Assembly: GCF_002158995.1 (NCBI RefSeq)
Contig: NZ_LOHF01000004.1
Span: forward strand, 276,732 to 312,139
Reading direction: 5' to 3'
Origin: Pseudomonas caspiana
GTDB lineage: Bacteria; Pseudomonadota; Gammaproteobacteria; Pseudomonadales; Pseudomonadaceae
DNA length: 35,408 nucleotides
Below, piece by piece: positions 24,351 to 35,331 of the stretch. The position numbers were made by a program, and so were the translations under genes. The notes under the pieces were generated by a model. It searched no databases. It had not been told where the DNA came from and saw only the letters and a program-made list of their open reading frames with translations. How positions within the stretch are numbered: position 1 is the first letter of the stretch; each line of letters starts with the position of its first letter.

Positions 24351-25667
24351 TCAGCGATAGATGAACTGGTTAACGACGTTTTCGAGCAGTTCCTGCCTGC
24401 CGCTCACGGCTTGCGGATTCAGTTCCTGGGTAAACGCATGTTCGGCCAGCGACTGGAGGGTGAACTCACCCGCCAGCACCCTCTGGCCCAATGGCTGCTG
24501 CCAGCCCGCGTAGCGTTGGTCCTTGAGTTGCTGGAGCCGGTCGTTCTGCAGCATGGCCGCAGCGCGTTCGAGGGACAGAGCGAGCACATCCATCGCCCCG
24601 ACATGACCGTGGAACAGATCGATCTCGTCCAGGCTCTGCCGACGGACCTTGGAATCGAAGTTGAAGCCGCCGTTCTTGAACCCGCCTGCTTTGAGGATTT
24701 CGTAAGTGGCGAGGGTCATTTCTTCGACGCTGTTGGGGAACTGGTCAGTGTCCCAGCCGTTTTGGGGGTCACCACGGTTCGCGTCGATGCTGCCAAAAAT
24801 CCCAAGGGACGCAGCCGTCGCGATTTCGTGATGGAAGCTATGACCGGCCAGGGTCGCGTGGTTGGCCTCGATGTTGACCTTGATTTCGTTTTCCAGGCCG
24901 AACTGCTGCAGAAAGCCAAACACGGTGGCGCTGTCGTAATCGTATTGATGCTTGGTGGGTTCCTGCGGCTTGGGCTCGATCAACAGATCGCCTTTGAAAT
25001 TGATCTTGTGCTTGTGCTCAACCACCATGCGCATGAAGCGCCCCAGCTGTTCGCGTTCGCGTTTCAAGTCGGTGTTGAGCAGGGTTTCATAGCCCTCGCG
25101 GCCACCCCACAACACGTAGTTGGCGCCGCCGAGTCGCTGAGTGGCGTTCATGGCGCTGAACACCTGCGCAGCGGCACAGGCGAAGATTTCCGGATCAGGG
25201 TTGCTCGCAGCGCCAGCAGCAAAGCGCGGGTTGCTGAAACAGTTGGCGGTGCCCCACAGCAGCTTGACGCCGCTTTGCTGCTGATGACGCTCCAGATGAT
25301 CGACCATCTGCGCAAAATTATTGCGGTACTCCTTGAGCGAGCTGCCTTCCGGAGCGACATCGGTGTCGTGGAAACAGTAATAGTCGATGCCCAGTTTGGT
25401 AAAGAATTCGAACGCTGCTTCGGCCTTGCCGATCGCCACTTCCAGTGGGTCGCCCGAGTGCTGCCATGGGCGTTTGAAGGTGCCTGCGCCAAACACATCG
25501 GAGCCCGGCCAAACGAAGGTGTGCCAGTAACAGGCTGCCATGCGCAGGTGCTCGCGCATCGGTTTGCCCAGGATGATTTTGTCTGCATCGTAGTGGCGAA
25601 AGGCGAGGGGGGAATCGCTGGCAGGGCCTTCGTAGCGGACTCGGTCTATATCGGGGAAATATGGCAT
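24351..25667 (-). CDS. xylA: Xylose isomerase
   Basis: This is a 438-aa type II xylose isomerase (E. coli 440). The start is the ATG at 25667 with AAGGA eight bases upstream, not the TTG two codons earlier. Catalytic and metal residues are visible in context: [11 protein letters not shown] (catalytic His-Asp), the [17 protein letters not shown] block of metal ligands and [20 protein letters not shown]. It converts D-xylose to D-xylulose in the cytoplasm. No xylB is present in the window, so the xylulose kinase must lie elsewhere. The gene is divergent from xylR, with xylFGH downstream on the same strand after 163 bases. Confidence 0.96.
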   Translation of the reverse strand: MPYFPDIDRVRYEGPASDSPLAFRHYDADKIILGKPMREHLRMAACYWHTFVWPGSDVFGAGTFKRPWQHSGDPLEVAIGKAEAAFEFFTKLGIDYYCFHDTDVAPEGSSLKEYRNNFAQMVDHLERHQQQSGVKLLWGTANCFSNPRFAAGAASNPDPEIFACAAAQVFSAMNATQRLGGANYVLWGGREGYETLLNTDLKREREQLGRFMRMVVEHKHKINFKGDLLIEPKPQEPTKHQYDYDSATVFGFLQQFGLENEIKVNIEANHATLAGHSFHHEIATAASLGIFGSIDANRGDPQNGWDTDQFPNSVEEMTLATYEILKAGGFKNGGFNFDSKVRRQSLDEIDLFHGHVGAMDVLALSLERAAAMLQNDRLQQLKDQRYAGWQQPLGQRVLAGEFTLQSLAEHAFTQELNPQAVSGRQELLENVVNQFIYR

Positions 25668-25857
25668 TCGCAATGTCCTTGTTGTTTTTATCGGTTGCTC
25701 TAATCGACTGTTCTTTTCGGTGCATCGATACTAGCAACGGCCCTGTTGCTCCTGATTATGAAAATCATCAACCCGCAGTGCGATTTTGCGTATTGAGATT
25801 CTGCGTCTGCGCGCCTAGTCTGTTTCGATAATCGCTGGCTGGCCCAGGACAATAACA
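25668..25857. promoter_or_regulatory. xylA-xylR: xylA-xylR divergent promoter region
   Basis: These 190 bases separate the divergent xylA and xylR starts and should hold both promoters and the XylR sites. ATTTTGCGT (25783-25791) and ATTCTGCGT (25798-25806) form a direct repeat, and TGATT/AATCA (25753-25767) an inverted one. They are candidate sites; I could not match them to a known XylR box. Confidence 0.4.
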
Positions 25858-27036
25858 ATGAAAACCGTACCGCCTGCTCACCGCGTTGCACTGTTGTTCA
25901 ACGGCGGGAAGATCTACGACCGCGGCATCATCAGCGGTATTGGTAACTACCTGAGCAGTACTCGAGCTTCCTGGGATTTGTTTCTGGAGGAGGATTTTCT
26001 CTGCCGTTTGAAAGGAATCGAGCGCTGGCAGGGTGACGGGATCATTGCCGACTTCGATGATCCGATGATTGGCGAAGCGCTGGCCGGGATCAGGTTGCCG
26101 GTGGTGGCGGTCGGCGGCTCTTATCAAAACGAGGACGACTATCCGCAAGGTATCCCTTACGTCGCCACCGATAATCAGGCGTTGATGGCACTGGCTTACG
26201 AGCACCTTATTGAAGCGGGGCTGACTCGTTTTGCCTGTTTCAGCCTGCCCGAAGCACAAGCCAATCGCTGGGCACAGGAGCGGGAGAAAGCCTTTCGTAC
26301 ACTGATGCAGCGCGATGGGCTCCAGGGGGAGATTTATCGCGGTATGGGAACCAGCGCGCCGCTCTGGAACAGCGCTGTCGAACAGCAGATCGCCTGGCTG
26401 CAAAGCTTGCCCAAACCCATCGGAATTATTGCCGTCAGTGACGCCCGCGCGCGTCAATTACTGCAGGCTTGCCTGACCGCCGGGATTCCCGTTCCGGAGC
26501 AGGTTGCGCTGATCGGCATCGATAACGATCCGCTGACCCGCAGCTTGACCCGCGTGCCACTGAGCTCCGTCAGCCAGGGCACTGAAACCATGGGGCGCAC
26601 CGCAGCGCAGTTGTTGCATCAGATGCTGCACGGCATGCCAGCCAAGGGCACGCACATTTTGATTCCGCCGGATTCGATCAACGTACAGGTATCGAGCCTG
26701 CATCAACCTTTGGGTGATCCTTACGTGATGCAGGCGCTGTTGTTCATCCGGCAATACGCTTGCCAGGGCATCAAGACCGCGCAAGTCGCGGCCTATGTCG
26801 GCGTGTCGCGTTCCTCGCTGGAATCGCACTTTCGCCAGGCACGGGGCTGCAGCGTGCATGACGAAATCCTGCGCTTCAAACTCGACGCAGCGGCCAACGG
26901 GCTGAAAAACACCGATTCGACCATTGCCGATACGGCACGCAGTTGCGGCTTCAAATCCGCGCAGTACCTGCACACCGTGTTCCGTCGCGAGTTTGGCTGT
27001 ACGCCGCTTGAGTATCGGCAAGAGGTATTGGTTTAG
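25858..27036 (+). CDS. xylR: Xylose operon regulator XylR
   Basis: This is a 392-aa regulator with exactly the length and layout of E. coli XylR: a LacI/periplasmic-binding-like sensor (about 1-275) with the start RVALLFNGGKIYDRGIISGI, then an AraC-type DNA-binding domain (about 285-385) with VAAYVGVSRSSLESHFRQ and FKSAQYLHTVFRREFGCTPL. It binds D-xylose and activates xylA and xylFGH in the cognate system. It is divergent from xylA. The ATG at 25858 is preceded by AGGA-type sequence (CCCAGGACAATAACA). Confidence 0.94.
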   Translation: MKTVPPAHRVALLFNGGKIYDRGIISGIGNYLSSTRASWDLFLEEDFLCRLKGIERWQGDGIIADFDDPMIGEALAGIRLPVVAVGGSYQNEDDYPQGIPYVATDNQALMALAYEHLIEAGLTRFACFSLPEAQANRWAQEREKAFRTLMQRDGLQGEIYRGMGTSAPLWNSAVEQQIAWLQSLPKPIGIIAVSDARARQLLQACLTAGIPVPEQVALIGIDNDPLTRSLTRVPLSSVSQGTETMGRTAAQLLHQMLHGMPAKGTHILIPPDSINVQVSSLHQPLGDPYVMQALLFIRQYACQGIKTAQVAAYVGVSRSSLESHFRQARGCSVHDEILRFKLDAAANGLKNTDSTIADTARSCGFKSAQYLHTVFRREFGCTPLEYRQEVLV

Positions 27037-27074
27037 AGGGGGCAAAGCGCAACTGTCGGAGTTGAACTCAACCC

Positions 27075-27166
27075 TGTAGGAGCTCACCGAGGTTACGAGG
27101 CTAGCGATGGCTGGTCTGCCTGACACATCGTGATCGGCGCCGTCGTAACCTCCGACAACTCCTACA
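27075..27166. repeat. Degenerate palindromic element
   Basis: TGTAGGAGCTCACCGAGGTT at 27075 and the roughly complementary CGTCGTAACCTCCGACAACT ending CCTACA at 27166 form an imperfect hairpin. The loop-side sequence GTCTGCCTGACAC is the same as in the element at 16669-16757. The left arm matches bases 1-26 exactly in inverse. Confidence 0.75.
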
Positions 27167-27189
27167 GGGATCGGGGTGTGCACTCCATC

Positions 27190-27226
27190 TGTAGGAGCTG
27201 CCGAAGGCTGCGACAACTTCTGCAGG
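27190..27226 (+). repeat. Isolated REP-like half element
   Basis: TGTAGGAGCTGCCGAAGGCT followed by GCGACAAC is a common Pseudomonas repeat core. Only one arm is clear, ending in CTGCAGG. Confidence 0.6.
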
Positions 27227-27557
27227 CCCGATGTGTTCAACCGGTTATAAAACACCCGAAACCTCAACAAGGCCGCGATACATCGCCAGCCCCGTTGTTT
27301 TGTGTTCATGTATCGCGAACAGAGGGGGTATTTGTCAGCTTCCAGGGCACATGGTATGTTCCGCCGCCGACTCGATCCACGTGCAATCGCTGACGCTTTT
27401 AACCATACAGACCGGGTTGCAGAGTTGCATTCATCGATCTATCGCTGATGGATTCAAGAAACTTCCCCATGGGTACTGCCTGGCCTGTAAGTGAACGCGT
27501 CAGCGCAAAAATCATCACGCCGACAGTCACATCTGCGCAACGGACAGTGCTATCCAA

Positions 27558-28208
27558 ATGCCAAAAGACATTCCCGCTCCTGACTCCGTCGCTACCCCCA
27601 AGCGTCGCCACATCCCCAAAGGAGATGTGCGCAAGCTCGAAATCATTCAAGCCGCCATGGTTATTTTTGCCAGGGATGGATTCGCGGGCGCGACGCTGAC
27701 CAACGTCGCCAAGGTTGCGGGTATCTCGCAAGTCGGATTGCTACATCACTTTCCCAACAAGCTCGCCCTGCTGCACGCCGTGCTGCAGCATCGGGATCAA
27801 TACGTCGCCACCCGCTTGCAGGAAGCTGACGAGGTTGCGTCGCTGGAAGGGTTTTTAGCGTTTCTGAAGTTCATCATGAAGTTCAGCACGGAAGATGCCG
27901 CCGTCAGTCAGGCGTTGATGATCATCAACACAGAAAGTCTGTCCGTGACCCACCCGGCCAACCGCTGGTTCAGTGAGCGCTTTGAGATTGTGCACGGCCA
28001 CATTCAGGCCCATCTCAATCTGCTGATCGAGGCGGGCGAAATTCGTCCGGACACGGATGTGAAGCAGGTCAGTCTCGAGATTGCTTCGATGATGGACGGG
28101 ATGCAGATCCAATGGCTACGCGCACCGGATTACGTACCGATTGAGCGTGCCTTCGCCAGGTACCTCGAACGTCTGGCTTCGGAACTCAAGCCGGCCGGAC
28201 TCGTCTGA
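27558..28208 (+). CDS. TetR/AcrR-family transcriptional regulator
   Basis: This is a 216-aa TetR-type regulator. The N-terminal DNA-binding domain (about 25-75) has the pattern IIQAAMVIFARDGFAGATLT then VAKVAGISQVGLLHHFPNKL, typical of TetR_N. The C-terminal helical ligand domain (about 85-210) resembles the BetI-type C-domain. It is convergent with the GH3 beta-glucosidase gene. Control of that gene or of the small exported gene is possible by neighbourhood alone. No strong Shine-Dalgarno precedes the ATG at 27558, so the start is less sure. Confidence 0.88.
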   Translation: MPKDIPAPDSVATPKRRHIPKGDVRKLEIIQAAMVIFARDGFAGATLTNVAKVAGISQVGLLHHFPNKLALLHAVLQHRDQYVATRLQEADEVASLEGFLAFLKFIMKFSTEDAAVSQALMIINTESLSVTHPANRWFSERFEIVHGHIQAHLNLLIEAGEIRPDTDVKQVSLEIASMMDGMQIQWLRAPDYVPIERAFARYLERLASELKPAGLV

Positions 28209-28228
28209 GAGCGGCCGCTTGATAGTCG

Positions 28229-28259
28229 GTGACCGGTGGCTGCAGAAGCCACCGATCAC
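28229..28259. terminator. Hairpin between convergent TetR and GH3 genes
   Basis: GTGACCGGTGGCT (28229-28241) pairs with AGCCACCGATCAC (28247-28259), with one mismatch and a 5-base loop. The stem is strong but has no U-run. It is placed to end both convergent transcripts. Confidence 0.5.
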
Positions 28260-28265
28260 GCCTCC

Positions 28266-30974
28266 TCAGTAAGCCTGTTCCGGCTTGACTTGAACTGCCT
28301 TGCGCAGCGGAGTCGGGAGAGGGTTGGAGTCACGCGTAGACAATTTCTCGCCATACAGAGCGACAACGGTGCGGTTGAGCGCCAGGTCTTCCGAGTCTCT
28401 GCCCACCAGCACCTTGAACTTGCCCGGGTCTACGATCCAGCTAACGGCGTCAGGCGAATAGTAGGCAAACGAGCGGGAGTCCAGCGGGATCGTCACGGTT
28501 TTGCTTTCGCCCGCCTTCAGGTAAACCTTGGAGAAGCCCTTCAGCTCTTTTTCCGGACGATCGACTTGCGGCTTCGAAGGCTGCACGTACAACTGAGCCA
28601 CTTCGAAACCAGGCTTGTCGCCCGTGTTGGTCACGGTGAAAGTGGCCTTGATGGTTGCGCCGGGAGCAAGAACGTTGCTCGACAGCTTCAGATCGCTGTA
28701 CTGATAGGTCGTGTAAGACAAGCCGAAACCGAACGGGTAGAGCGGCTTCGCGTGGTTCTTGTCATAACCGCGATAGCCGAGGTACAGGCCTTCGCTGTAG
28801 GTCATTTCAGTCGGCGGGTTAGGGCTGCTGAAATAGTACGGTACTGGATCGGAGTACGAGGCGAAGCTCGGGTTATCCTGCACTTTCTTGTCCAGCGTGA
28901 TGGGCAGCTTGCCCGACGGGTTGACCTTGCCGTACAGGATTTCTGCCAGCGCCTGGCCGCCTTGTTGTCCCGGGAACCAGGCATGCAGGGAAGCTGCGAC
29001 CTTGGTTGCCCACGGCTGCATGTCCATACCGCCACCGCCGTGCATCACGACGATAGTTTTCGGGTTGGCTCTCTGCACGAAGCTGATCAGCTCGGACTGA
29101 AATTGCGGCAGTTCAAAGGGATGATCAAGGGACTCACCTTCGTATTCGAAGTTGCTGCCCGCCGCCACCACGACTGCGTCATAGTCAGCCAGATTGGTCG
29201 GCGGACGCAGCGATGCCCAGCTCAGTTGCACGCCGTTCATGCCACCCAGTACCGGGGTGTAATTGCCTTTGAGGCGACGATATTCCAGGCGCACGTTGTA
29301 CTCGGTGCCGGCTTTCAGCGCGACAGTCTTGACGGTACGTGGCACCACAGGAATCAGGTCGAATGAAACCTGCTTGTCTTCATCCTCAACCACCAGCTCG
29401 TCGTTGATCCAGAGTTTATAGGCGCCATCGGCACGGACTTTGAAGACGTGCGGCCCGGTGATAGTCGGTTTGATCTTGCTGGTGAAGCGAGCCGAGAACG
29501 CACCCGGTGCCGGGTTGTAGCCGGTTACCGCGCTGGTGCCGCTGTCGGTTACGTTGGTGTTGGTGATCCAGCTCAGGTTGAGGCCCGGCTCGATGCGGGT
29601 CGCAACAGGATCGCCGGACAATGTGGTGTTGGCGTAGTACTCGGCTTTCACACCTGTGTTGCTGATGGCTTCCTTACCTTTGCCTTTACCGCTGCTCGGC
29701 TGATACCAGACCGACGACTTCGGATCGAGGCTCATCTGCGGCAGGTAGTCCACATTGCTGGCGCTCGACGCCAACTGCTTGAGTCCGCTCAGTTCGGTGA
29801 CGTAGCTGGCAGGCGCTGAGTAGGCGGTGCCGAATGGCGCAGTCGGTGCCTGCATCGCCAGATCGCCTATGACGGCGATCTTTGCCGTTTTCGGCAGAGG
29901 CAGCAGGGGCTTCTGTCCGTCTACAGGTTCGTTGCGCAGGAGCACAATCGACTCCCTCGCCACGTTCAGCGCAGCCAGTTGACCGTATTCGCGGTGCTCA
30001 AGAGGCTGGGCCTTGTTGATGCCTTTATCAAAGCCGTAGCTGACCAGGGCCCGGAGATTCCGGCGGACTTTGTCGTCGATGACGCTCTGATGCAGTTGCC
30101 CGTTCCAGACATAGGGCAGCAACTTGGCTTCAGTAAATTGCAGGCCGCTCGGCATGTCGATATCGGTGCCTGCCCAGGCGCCTTTGAACGCGTCCTGCAC
30201 CGAGTTGAAGTCACTCATCACGTTGCCCTGGAAGCCCCATTGGCCTTTCAGGATGTCAGTGATCAGGTGATGGTTCTCACAGGCATATTCGCCGTTGATC
30301 TTGTTGTAGCCGCACATGATCGAGGCAATGTTCGAGTTCTTGACCAGCGATTCGAAGCCCGGCAGATACAGCTCCTGCATGGCTCGCTCGTCAATTTTGA
30401 CGTCCAGGTAGTGCCGGTTCGCTTCTTGCTCGTTCATCAGGTAGTGCTTGGCGGCGGCCTGAATCCCCTGGACCTGAATACCGTTGGTGACGGCTGGCGC
30501 CAACACTGCGCCGAGGAAGGGATCTTCGCCACTCATGTACTCAGCGGAGCGCCCGTTGAACGGGGTGCGATAGAGGTTGATGGCCGGAGACAGCATTTGC
30601 TGACCGCCGGCGATCCGGGTTTCGTAGCCAATAGCGAGACCGAATTCCTTGGCGCGGTTGATGCTCCAGGTCGCGGCCAATGCGGACGGTGACGGGTACT
30701 GCGCACCGAAAGTCTTGCCGCCGACCAGTACGCCCATGGCCGAGTCGTAGGCGACGGTACCTTGCAGGTTGAACTTGTCCAGTTTGGGAATCATGCGTCC
30801 GTCGTCGACGCGCGAGAAGTTGATCTTTTCCGACTGAGTCATGTTGTCGAGCATCGCACCAACCCGTGCTTCGACCTCATTGCCCGTCATCGGGGTGACA
30901 GCCATTACGGTGCCTGCCTGAGCAATGCTCAACGCAAGCAGGCTCAGGCTTAAGCCTTGTTTGATCATGGACAT
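28266..30974 (-). CDS. Exported GH3 beta-glucosidase with PA14 insert
   Basis: This is a 902-aa glycoside hydrolase family 3 enzyme. A signal peptide (about 1-25, MSMIKQGLSLSLLALSIAQA) sends it to the periplasm or outside. The GH3 N-domain carries KHYLMNEQE (about 176) and the nucleophile Asp255 in GNVMSDFNSVQDAF. The C-domain is split by a PA14 module (about 430-590: EYYANTTLSGDP, RADGAYKLWINDELVVED), and a fibronectin-III-like domain closes it (about 780-880). PA14 inserts in GH3 enzymes can narrow the active site toward short oligosaccharides. AGGAG is seven bases before the ATG. It lies 54 bases after a small exported ORF, likely co-transcribed, and near a GH128-like glucanase. Confidence 0.93.
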   Translation of the reverse strand: MSMIKQGLSLSLLALSIAQAGTVMAVTPMTGNEVEARVGAMLDNMTQSEKINFSRVDDGRMIPKLDKFNLQGTVAYDSAMGVLVGGKTFGAQYPSPSALAATWSINRAKEFGLAIGYETRIAGGQQMLSPAINLYRTPFNGRSAEYMSGEDPFLGAVLAPAVTNGIQVQGIQAAAKHYLMNEQEANRHYLDVKIDERAMQELYLPGFESLVKNSNIASIMCGYNKINGEYACENHHLITDILKGQWGFQGNVMSDFNSVQDAFKGAWAGTDIDMPSGLQFTEAKLLPYVWNGQLHQSVIDDKVRRNLRALVSYGFDKGINKAQPLEHREYGQLAALNVARESIVLLRNEPVDGQKPLLPLPKTAKIAVIGDLAMQAPTAPFGTAYSAPASYVTELSGLKQLASSASNVDYLPQMSLDPKSSVWYQPSSGKGKGKEAISNTGVKAEYYANTTLSGDPVATRIEPGLNLSWITNTNVTDSGTSAVTGYNPAPGAFSARFTSKIKPTITGPHVFKVRADGAYKLWINDELVVEDEDKQVSFDLIPVVPRTVKTVALKAGTEYNVRLEYRRLKGNYTPVLGGMNGVQLSWASLRPPTNLADYDAVVVAAGSNFEYEGESLDHPFELPQFQSELISFVQRANPKTIVVMHGGGGMDMQPWATKVAASLHAWFPGQQGGQALAEILYGKVNPSGKLPITLDKKVQDNPSFASYSDPVPYYFSSPNPPTEMTYSEGLYLGYRGYDKNHAKPLYPFGFGLSYTTYQYSDLKLSSNVLAPGATIKATFTVTNTGDKPGFEVAQLYVQPSKPQVDRPEKELKGFSKVYLKAGESKTVTIPLDSRSFAYYSPDAVSWIVDPGKFKVLVGRDSEDLALNRTVVALYGEKLSTRDSNPLPTPLRKAVQVKPEQAY

Positions 30975-31028
30975 GAAACTACTCCTGAATTCGTTCGATA
31001 AGTGATGTGCCGCGTATCAAACGAAGAC

Positions 31029-31277
31029 TCATTTTTCGTCATCGGTCGCTGGGGCATCGTCGGTGACGACCGGGGCATCCAGCACGCTTTGCGCACCGGT
31101 GGACTGGCTTTTTGTGGCGCTTTCGGCGCCGGTGATCTGCTCGCGTTTGGCCTCGACTGCCACGCGCACCTCGCTCGACGTCGAGGGCAGGGGATTTTTG
31201 TTTTCGGCGGCTGATACAGAAAGTGTGGTGAAGCCCATCAGAAAAATGGCAGCAAGAGGCAGCAAGCTTCTAGCCAT
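31029..31277 (-). CDS. Small exported protein upstream of GH3 gene
   Basis: This is an 82-aa protein from the ATG at 31277 (GGAG nine bases upstream). A signal peptide (MARSLLPLAAIFLMGFTTLS then VSAAEN) leaves a mature part of about 58 residues rich in Ala, Ser, Thr, Glu and Asp, without cysteine or an obvious domain. It reads into the GH3 gene with a 54-base gap. It could be an assembly or binding helper for the GH3 enzyme, but that is only a neighbourhood guess. Confidence 0.6.
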   Translation of the reverse strand: MARSLLPLAAIFLMGFTTLSVSAAENKNPLPSTSSEVRVAVEAKREQITGAESATKSQSTGAQSVLDAPVVTDDAPATDDEK

Positions 31278-31410
31278 CGGGAGAATCTCCAAATAGAAGT
31301 GGGTAACGAAGAAGTGTCAGCGCGTGGAGGTTTACTACAGGCTGCGACAGTAAGTCCGCAGTGTGAGCTTAAAGTTCTATGGCAGCAAAATATTGCAGTT
31401 ATATATTGAG

Positions 31411-31500
31411 TTTTACAAATCTTACATATTTTGATTTTTTTGTATTTTTGGTTTTATTTGATTTTTTTCGAATTTATTTTGGATTTAAATTCTGAATTTT
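31411..31500. other. Phased A/T tracts, AT-rich region
   Basis: This segment is very AT-rich against a GC-rich background. T-runs are centred near 31430, 31438, 31447, 31465, 31474, 31485 and 31498, spaced roughly 8-13 bases apart with some irregularity. Such phasing can bend DNA and attract H-NS-like MvaT proteins. It is 130-230 bases upstream of the small exported gene. Confidence 0.5.
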
Positions 31501-31531
31501 ACGTTTTTTAAGCTATAAAAAATCTTTTATA

Positions 31532-31555
31532 AAAACCGAGCTTTGGCTCGGTTTT
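31532..31555 (-). terminator. Rho-independent terminator, mainly leftward
   Basis: AAAACCGAGC (31532-31541) and GCTCGGTTTT (31546-31555) form a perfect 10-bp stem with a 4-base loop. On the minus strand the stem is followed by a T run. It would stop leftward transcripts from the GH128-like gene before the GH3 promoter region. Confidence 0.8.
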
Positions 31556-31706
31556 GGTGGTGTTAAAGTAGCCTGGCCGTAGGCGTATCCCCTTCATATC
31601 GCGTTCGTTAAAGAGTGTGCATACCACGCTTCCCATTCCAGCAGGCGAGAAAACTCACGGGGTGACAAGTGCGGTCGTTCAGGCTCATGTACCCAGAGGT
31701 TTATCG

Positions 31707-32099
31707 GTGACATCCCAAGCGAGTTCCTTTCTGCCGCATGAGTCCGGATTGATCCCGGAGCTCACAGACCCTCTCGCGCTAGACCTGGCGATTTTAAAAG
31801 CGGTCTGGCTCCTCAGTGAGGGAAAGCCTGGCGGGAGCAAGCCACGAAAGCTGACGTGTGGGCAGATCTACATGCAGTTGGTGCGCCGTCAACCAAGCGT
31901 TCCATCCATCGTGCACTGTGTGTTGGCAATCGATGTGCTCGTGAACGAAGGGCTATTGGTGTCGGAGCGGGTGCTGGATGCAGATCCTGCTTTTCCCTAT
32001 ACCCAGCACATCATCAGCGGGCTGACCGAGATCGGTGCAGCGTCCCTGATGGCCAAGGACGCGATGAACACCACCCGACATCCGGTACGACGTTACTGA
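31707..32099 (+). CDS. Uncharacterised protein
   Basis: I do not recognise this protein. The GTG at 31707 has AGAGG seven bases upstream, giving 130 aa; the frame is open back to a GTG at 31617 with no good site. There is no signal peptide or membrane segment. A central stretch (LDLAILKAVWLLSEGKPGG and KLTCGQIYMQLVRRQPSVPS) followed by VLAIDVLVNEGLLVSERVL looks like a helical winged-helix arrangement, so a DNA-binding role is possible but unproven. Its last seven bases overlap the end of the convergent GH128-like gene. Confidence 0.55.
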   Translation: MTSQASSFLPHESGLIPELTDPLALDLAILKAVWLLSEGKPGGSKPRKLTCGQIYMQLVRRQPSVPSIVHCVLAIDVLVNEGLLVSERVLDADPAFPYTQHIISGLTEIGAASLMAKDAMNTTRHPVRRY

Positions 32100-32965
32100 T
32101 TGAAGGGCAGCGAAAGATAGTGCTGACCCAGCTCCGTCAGCTTTCCTTCTTCGTTCAACAAGCTCGAAAAGTGCGGGTCGTCATTCATCCGCCCCGTAAA
32201 CCAGGCATACCGAAACACATCCGCGCGGTTCTCGCAGACCGCCACCATCTCAGCCATTTGCTGTTTTTGCTTTTCAAGCGTGTCGATCTGGACCCCATCA
32301 ATTGGAGAGTGCCAGTTGGCGAATTCGGTGACCCAAAATGGTTTGCCGTATTTGGACAGCCTGTCGAGCATGCCTGACAGCCCATAGTCGTACCAATGAA
32401 ACGCCAGGTAGTCGATCTGCGGATCTCGATTCTGATTTTGCGCACGGTACGCAGCATAGAAGGCATCAAGCCACACGACCGGGTCGCCATAACCGGACAT
32501 TGTTCCCCAGTTCATTGCCGGGCCCACCAGCTTTACCCCGGTCTGCGCGGATATCTGTTCCAGTCTTGGCCAGAATTGCGCGGCGGCCTCGGGTGTCATG
32601 TTGGCCTGATCAACGAGATTAGGCTCATTGATCACCAGTAAGTAGCGGATATCCGGGTGGGCCTGCAGGTAGAGTTTCAGTTGACCGTCATCGACGTTGG
32701 CGTTCCAGACCATGGGGATGAAGTCGACCCCGTAGGTGGACGAGTAGTTATAGGCGGCGAGCCGGTCGTGGGGCCTCGGACTCCAGTTGTACCACCAGCT
32801 GATTCCCGGGGACAAAGCACTCAAGTCCGCAGGTGAGGCTATGTCATAGGCGATGCCGCGCTTTGCGCTTTTGGTGGCTGACCAGGCCGGCGTGGAGACT
32901 GTTGCGAGGGCAAGGCTGAACGCTGTGAGCAGGGTGAACATTCGCAGGTAGTGACGAAACTGCAT
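32093..32965 (-). CDS. Exported GH128-like beta-1,3-glucanase
   Basis: This is a 290-aa protein with a signal peptide (about 1-30, ending TPAWSA). The mature part fits the Glyco_hydro_cc/GH128 TIM-barrel family: KRGIAYD at the start, SWWYNWSP, the acid/base Glu114 in LLVINEPNL, LAFHWYDYG, and the nucleophile Glu214 in FWVTEFANWH. Family members cut beta-1,3-glucans from fungal or plant-associated walls. It could act with the GH3 enzyme nearby, which would take the short products. It is read leftward and convergent with the uncharacterised gene, with a terminator beyond it. Confidence 0.85.
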   Translation of the reverse strand: MQFRHYLRMFTLLTAFSLALATVSTPAWSATKSAKRGIAYDIASPADLSALSPGISWWYNWSPRPHDRLAAYNYSSTYGVDFIPMVWNANVDDGQLKLYLQAHPDIRYLLVINEPNLVDQANMTPEAAAQFWPRLEQISAQTGVKLVGPAMNWGTMSGYGDPVVWLDAFYAAYRAQNQNRDPQIDYLAFHWYDYGLSGMLDRLSKYGKPFWVTEFANWHSPIDGVQIDTLEKQKQQMAEMVAVCENRADVFRYAWFTGRMNDDPHFSSLLNEEGKLTELGQHYLSLPFNQ

Positions 32966-33202
32966 GATTCGATCCTCCGTGAAATTGTCTTGCTGGAATG
33001 GCTGTGGCGTTCATTTGCTTGCAGTTCAGATGCCATCGCTTATCAACCCACTGAAAAGCGATGCTGCCAGGAAGGGGGTGATTCCAACGATAGTTCGGAC
33101 CATGGCTGCACGTTTAAATCATCAACTTGTCACTTATGGTCATTGAGCGGGTCTCAAAGCTCGTCTTTACTGTTGCGCAACGAACAGGCCGCGAAGGTCT
33201 GA

Positions 33203-35293
<2,091 letters not shown>

Positions 35294-35331
35294 GGCTTCG
35301 GTTTCACTTTGATAATGCAATCAAGAGTCTC

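Larger units (their letters stand above)
27037..27557. other. Repeat-rich intergenic region before TetR gene
   Basis: This 521-base gap holds a degenerate palindrome and a REP-like half element (both listed). I see no credible gene: the frames that cross it read through the repeats. The last 100 bases should contain the TetR gene promoter. Confidence 0.6.

Noticed and set aside
24411..25703. 430-codon open frame antisense to xylA
   Set aside because: Same reason: xylA is unmistakable on the other strand.
25783..25806. Direct repeat ATTNTGCGT as XylR site
   Set aside because: Spacing is 15 bases and I could not match it to a known XylR consensus. Left as a candidate only inside the promoter region entry.
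27130..27393. 87-codon frame in the TetR upstream region
   Set aside because: It starts inside a palindromic repeat and its sequence reads through repeat DNA with no domain features.
28236..29366. 376-codon open frame antisense to the GH3 gene
   Set aside because: Low-complexity, Arg/His/Val-rich translation without a domain, opposite a clear GH3 gene.
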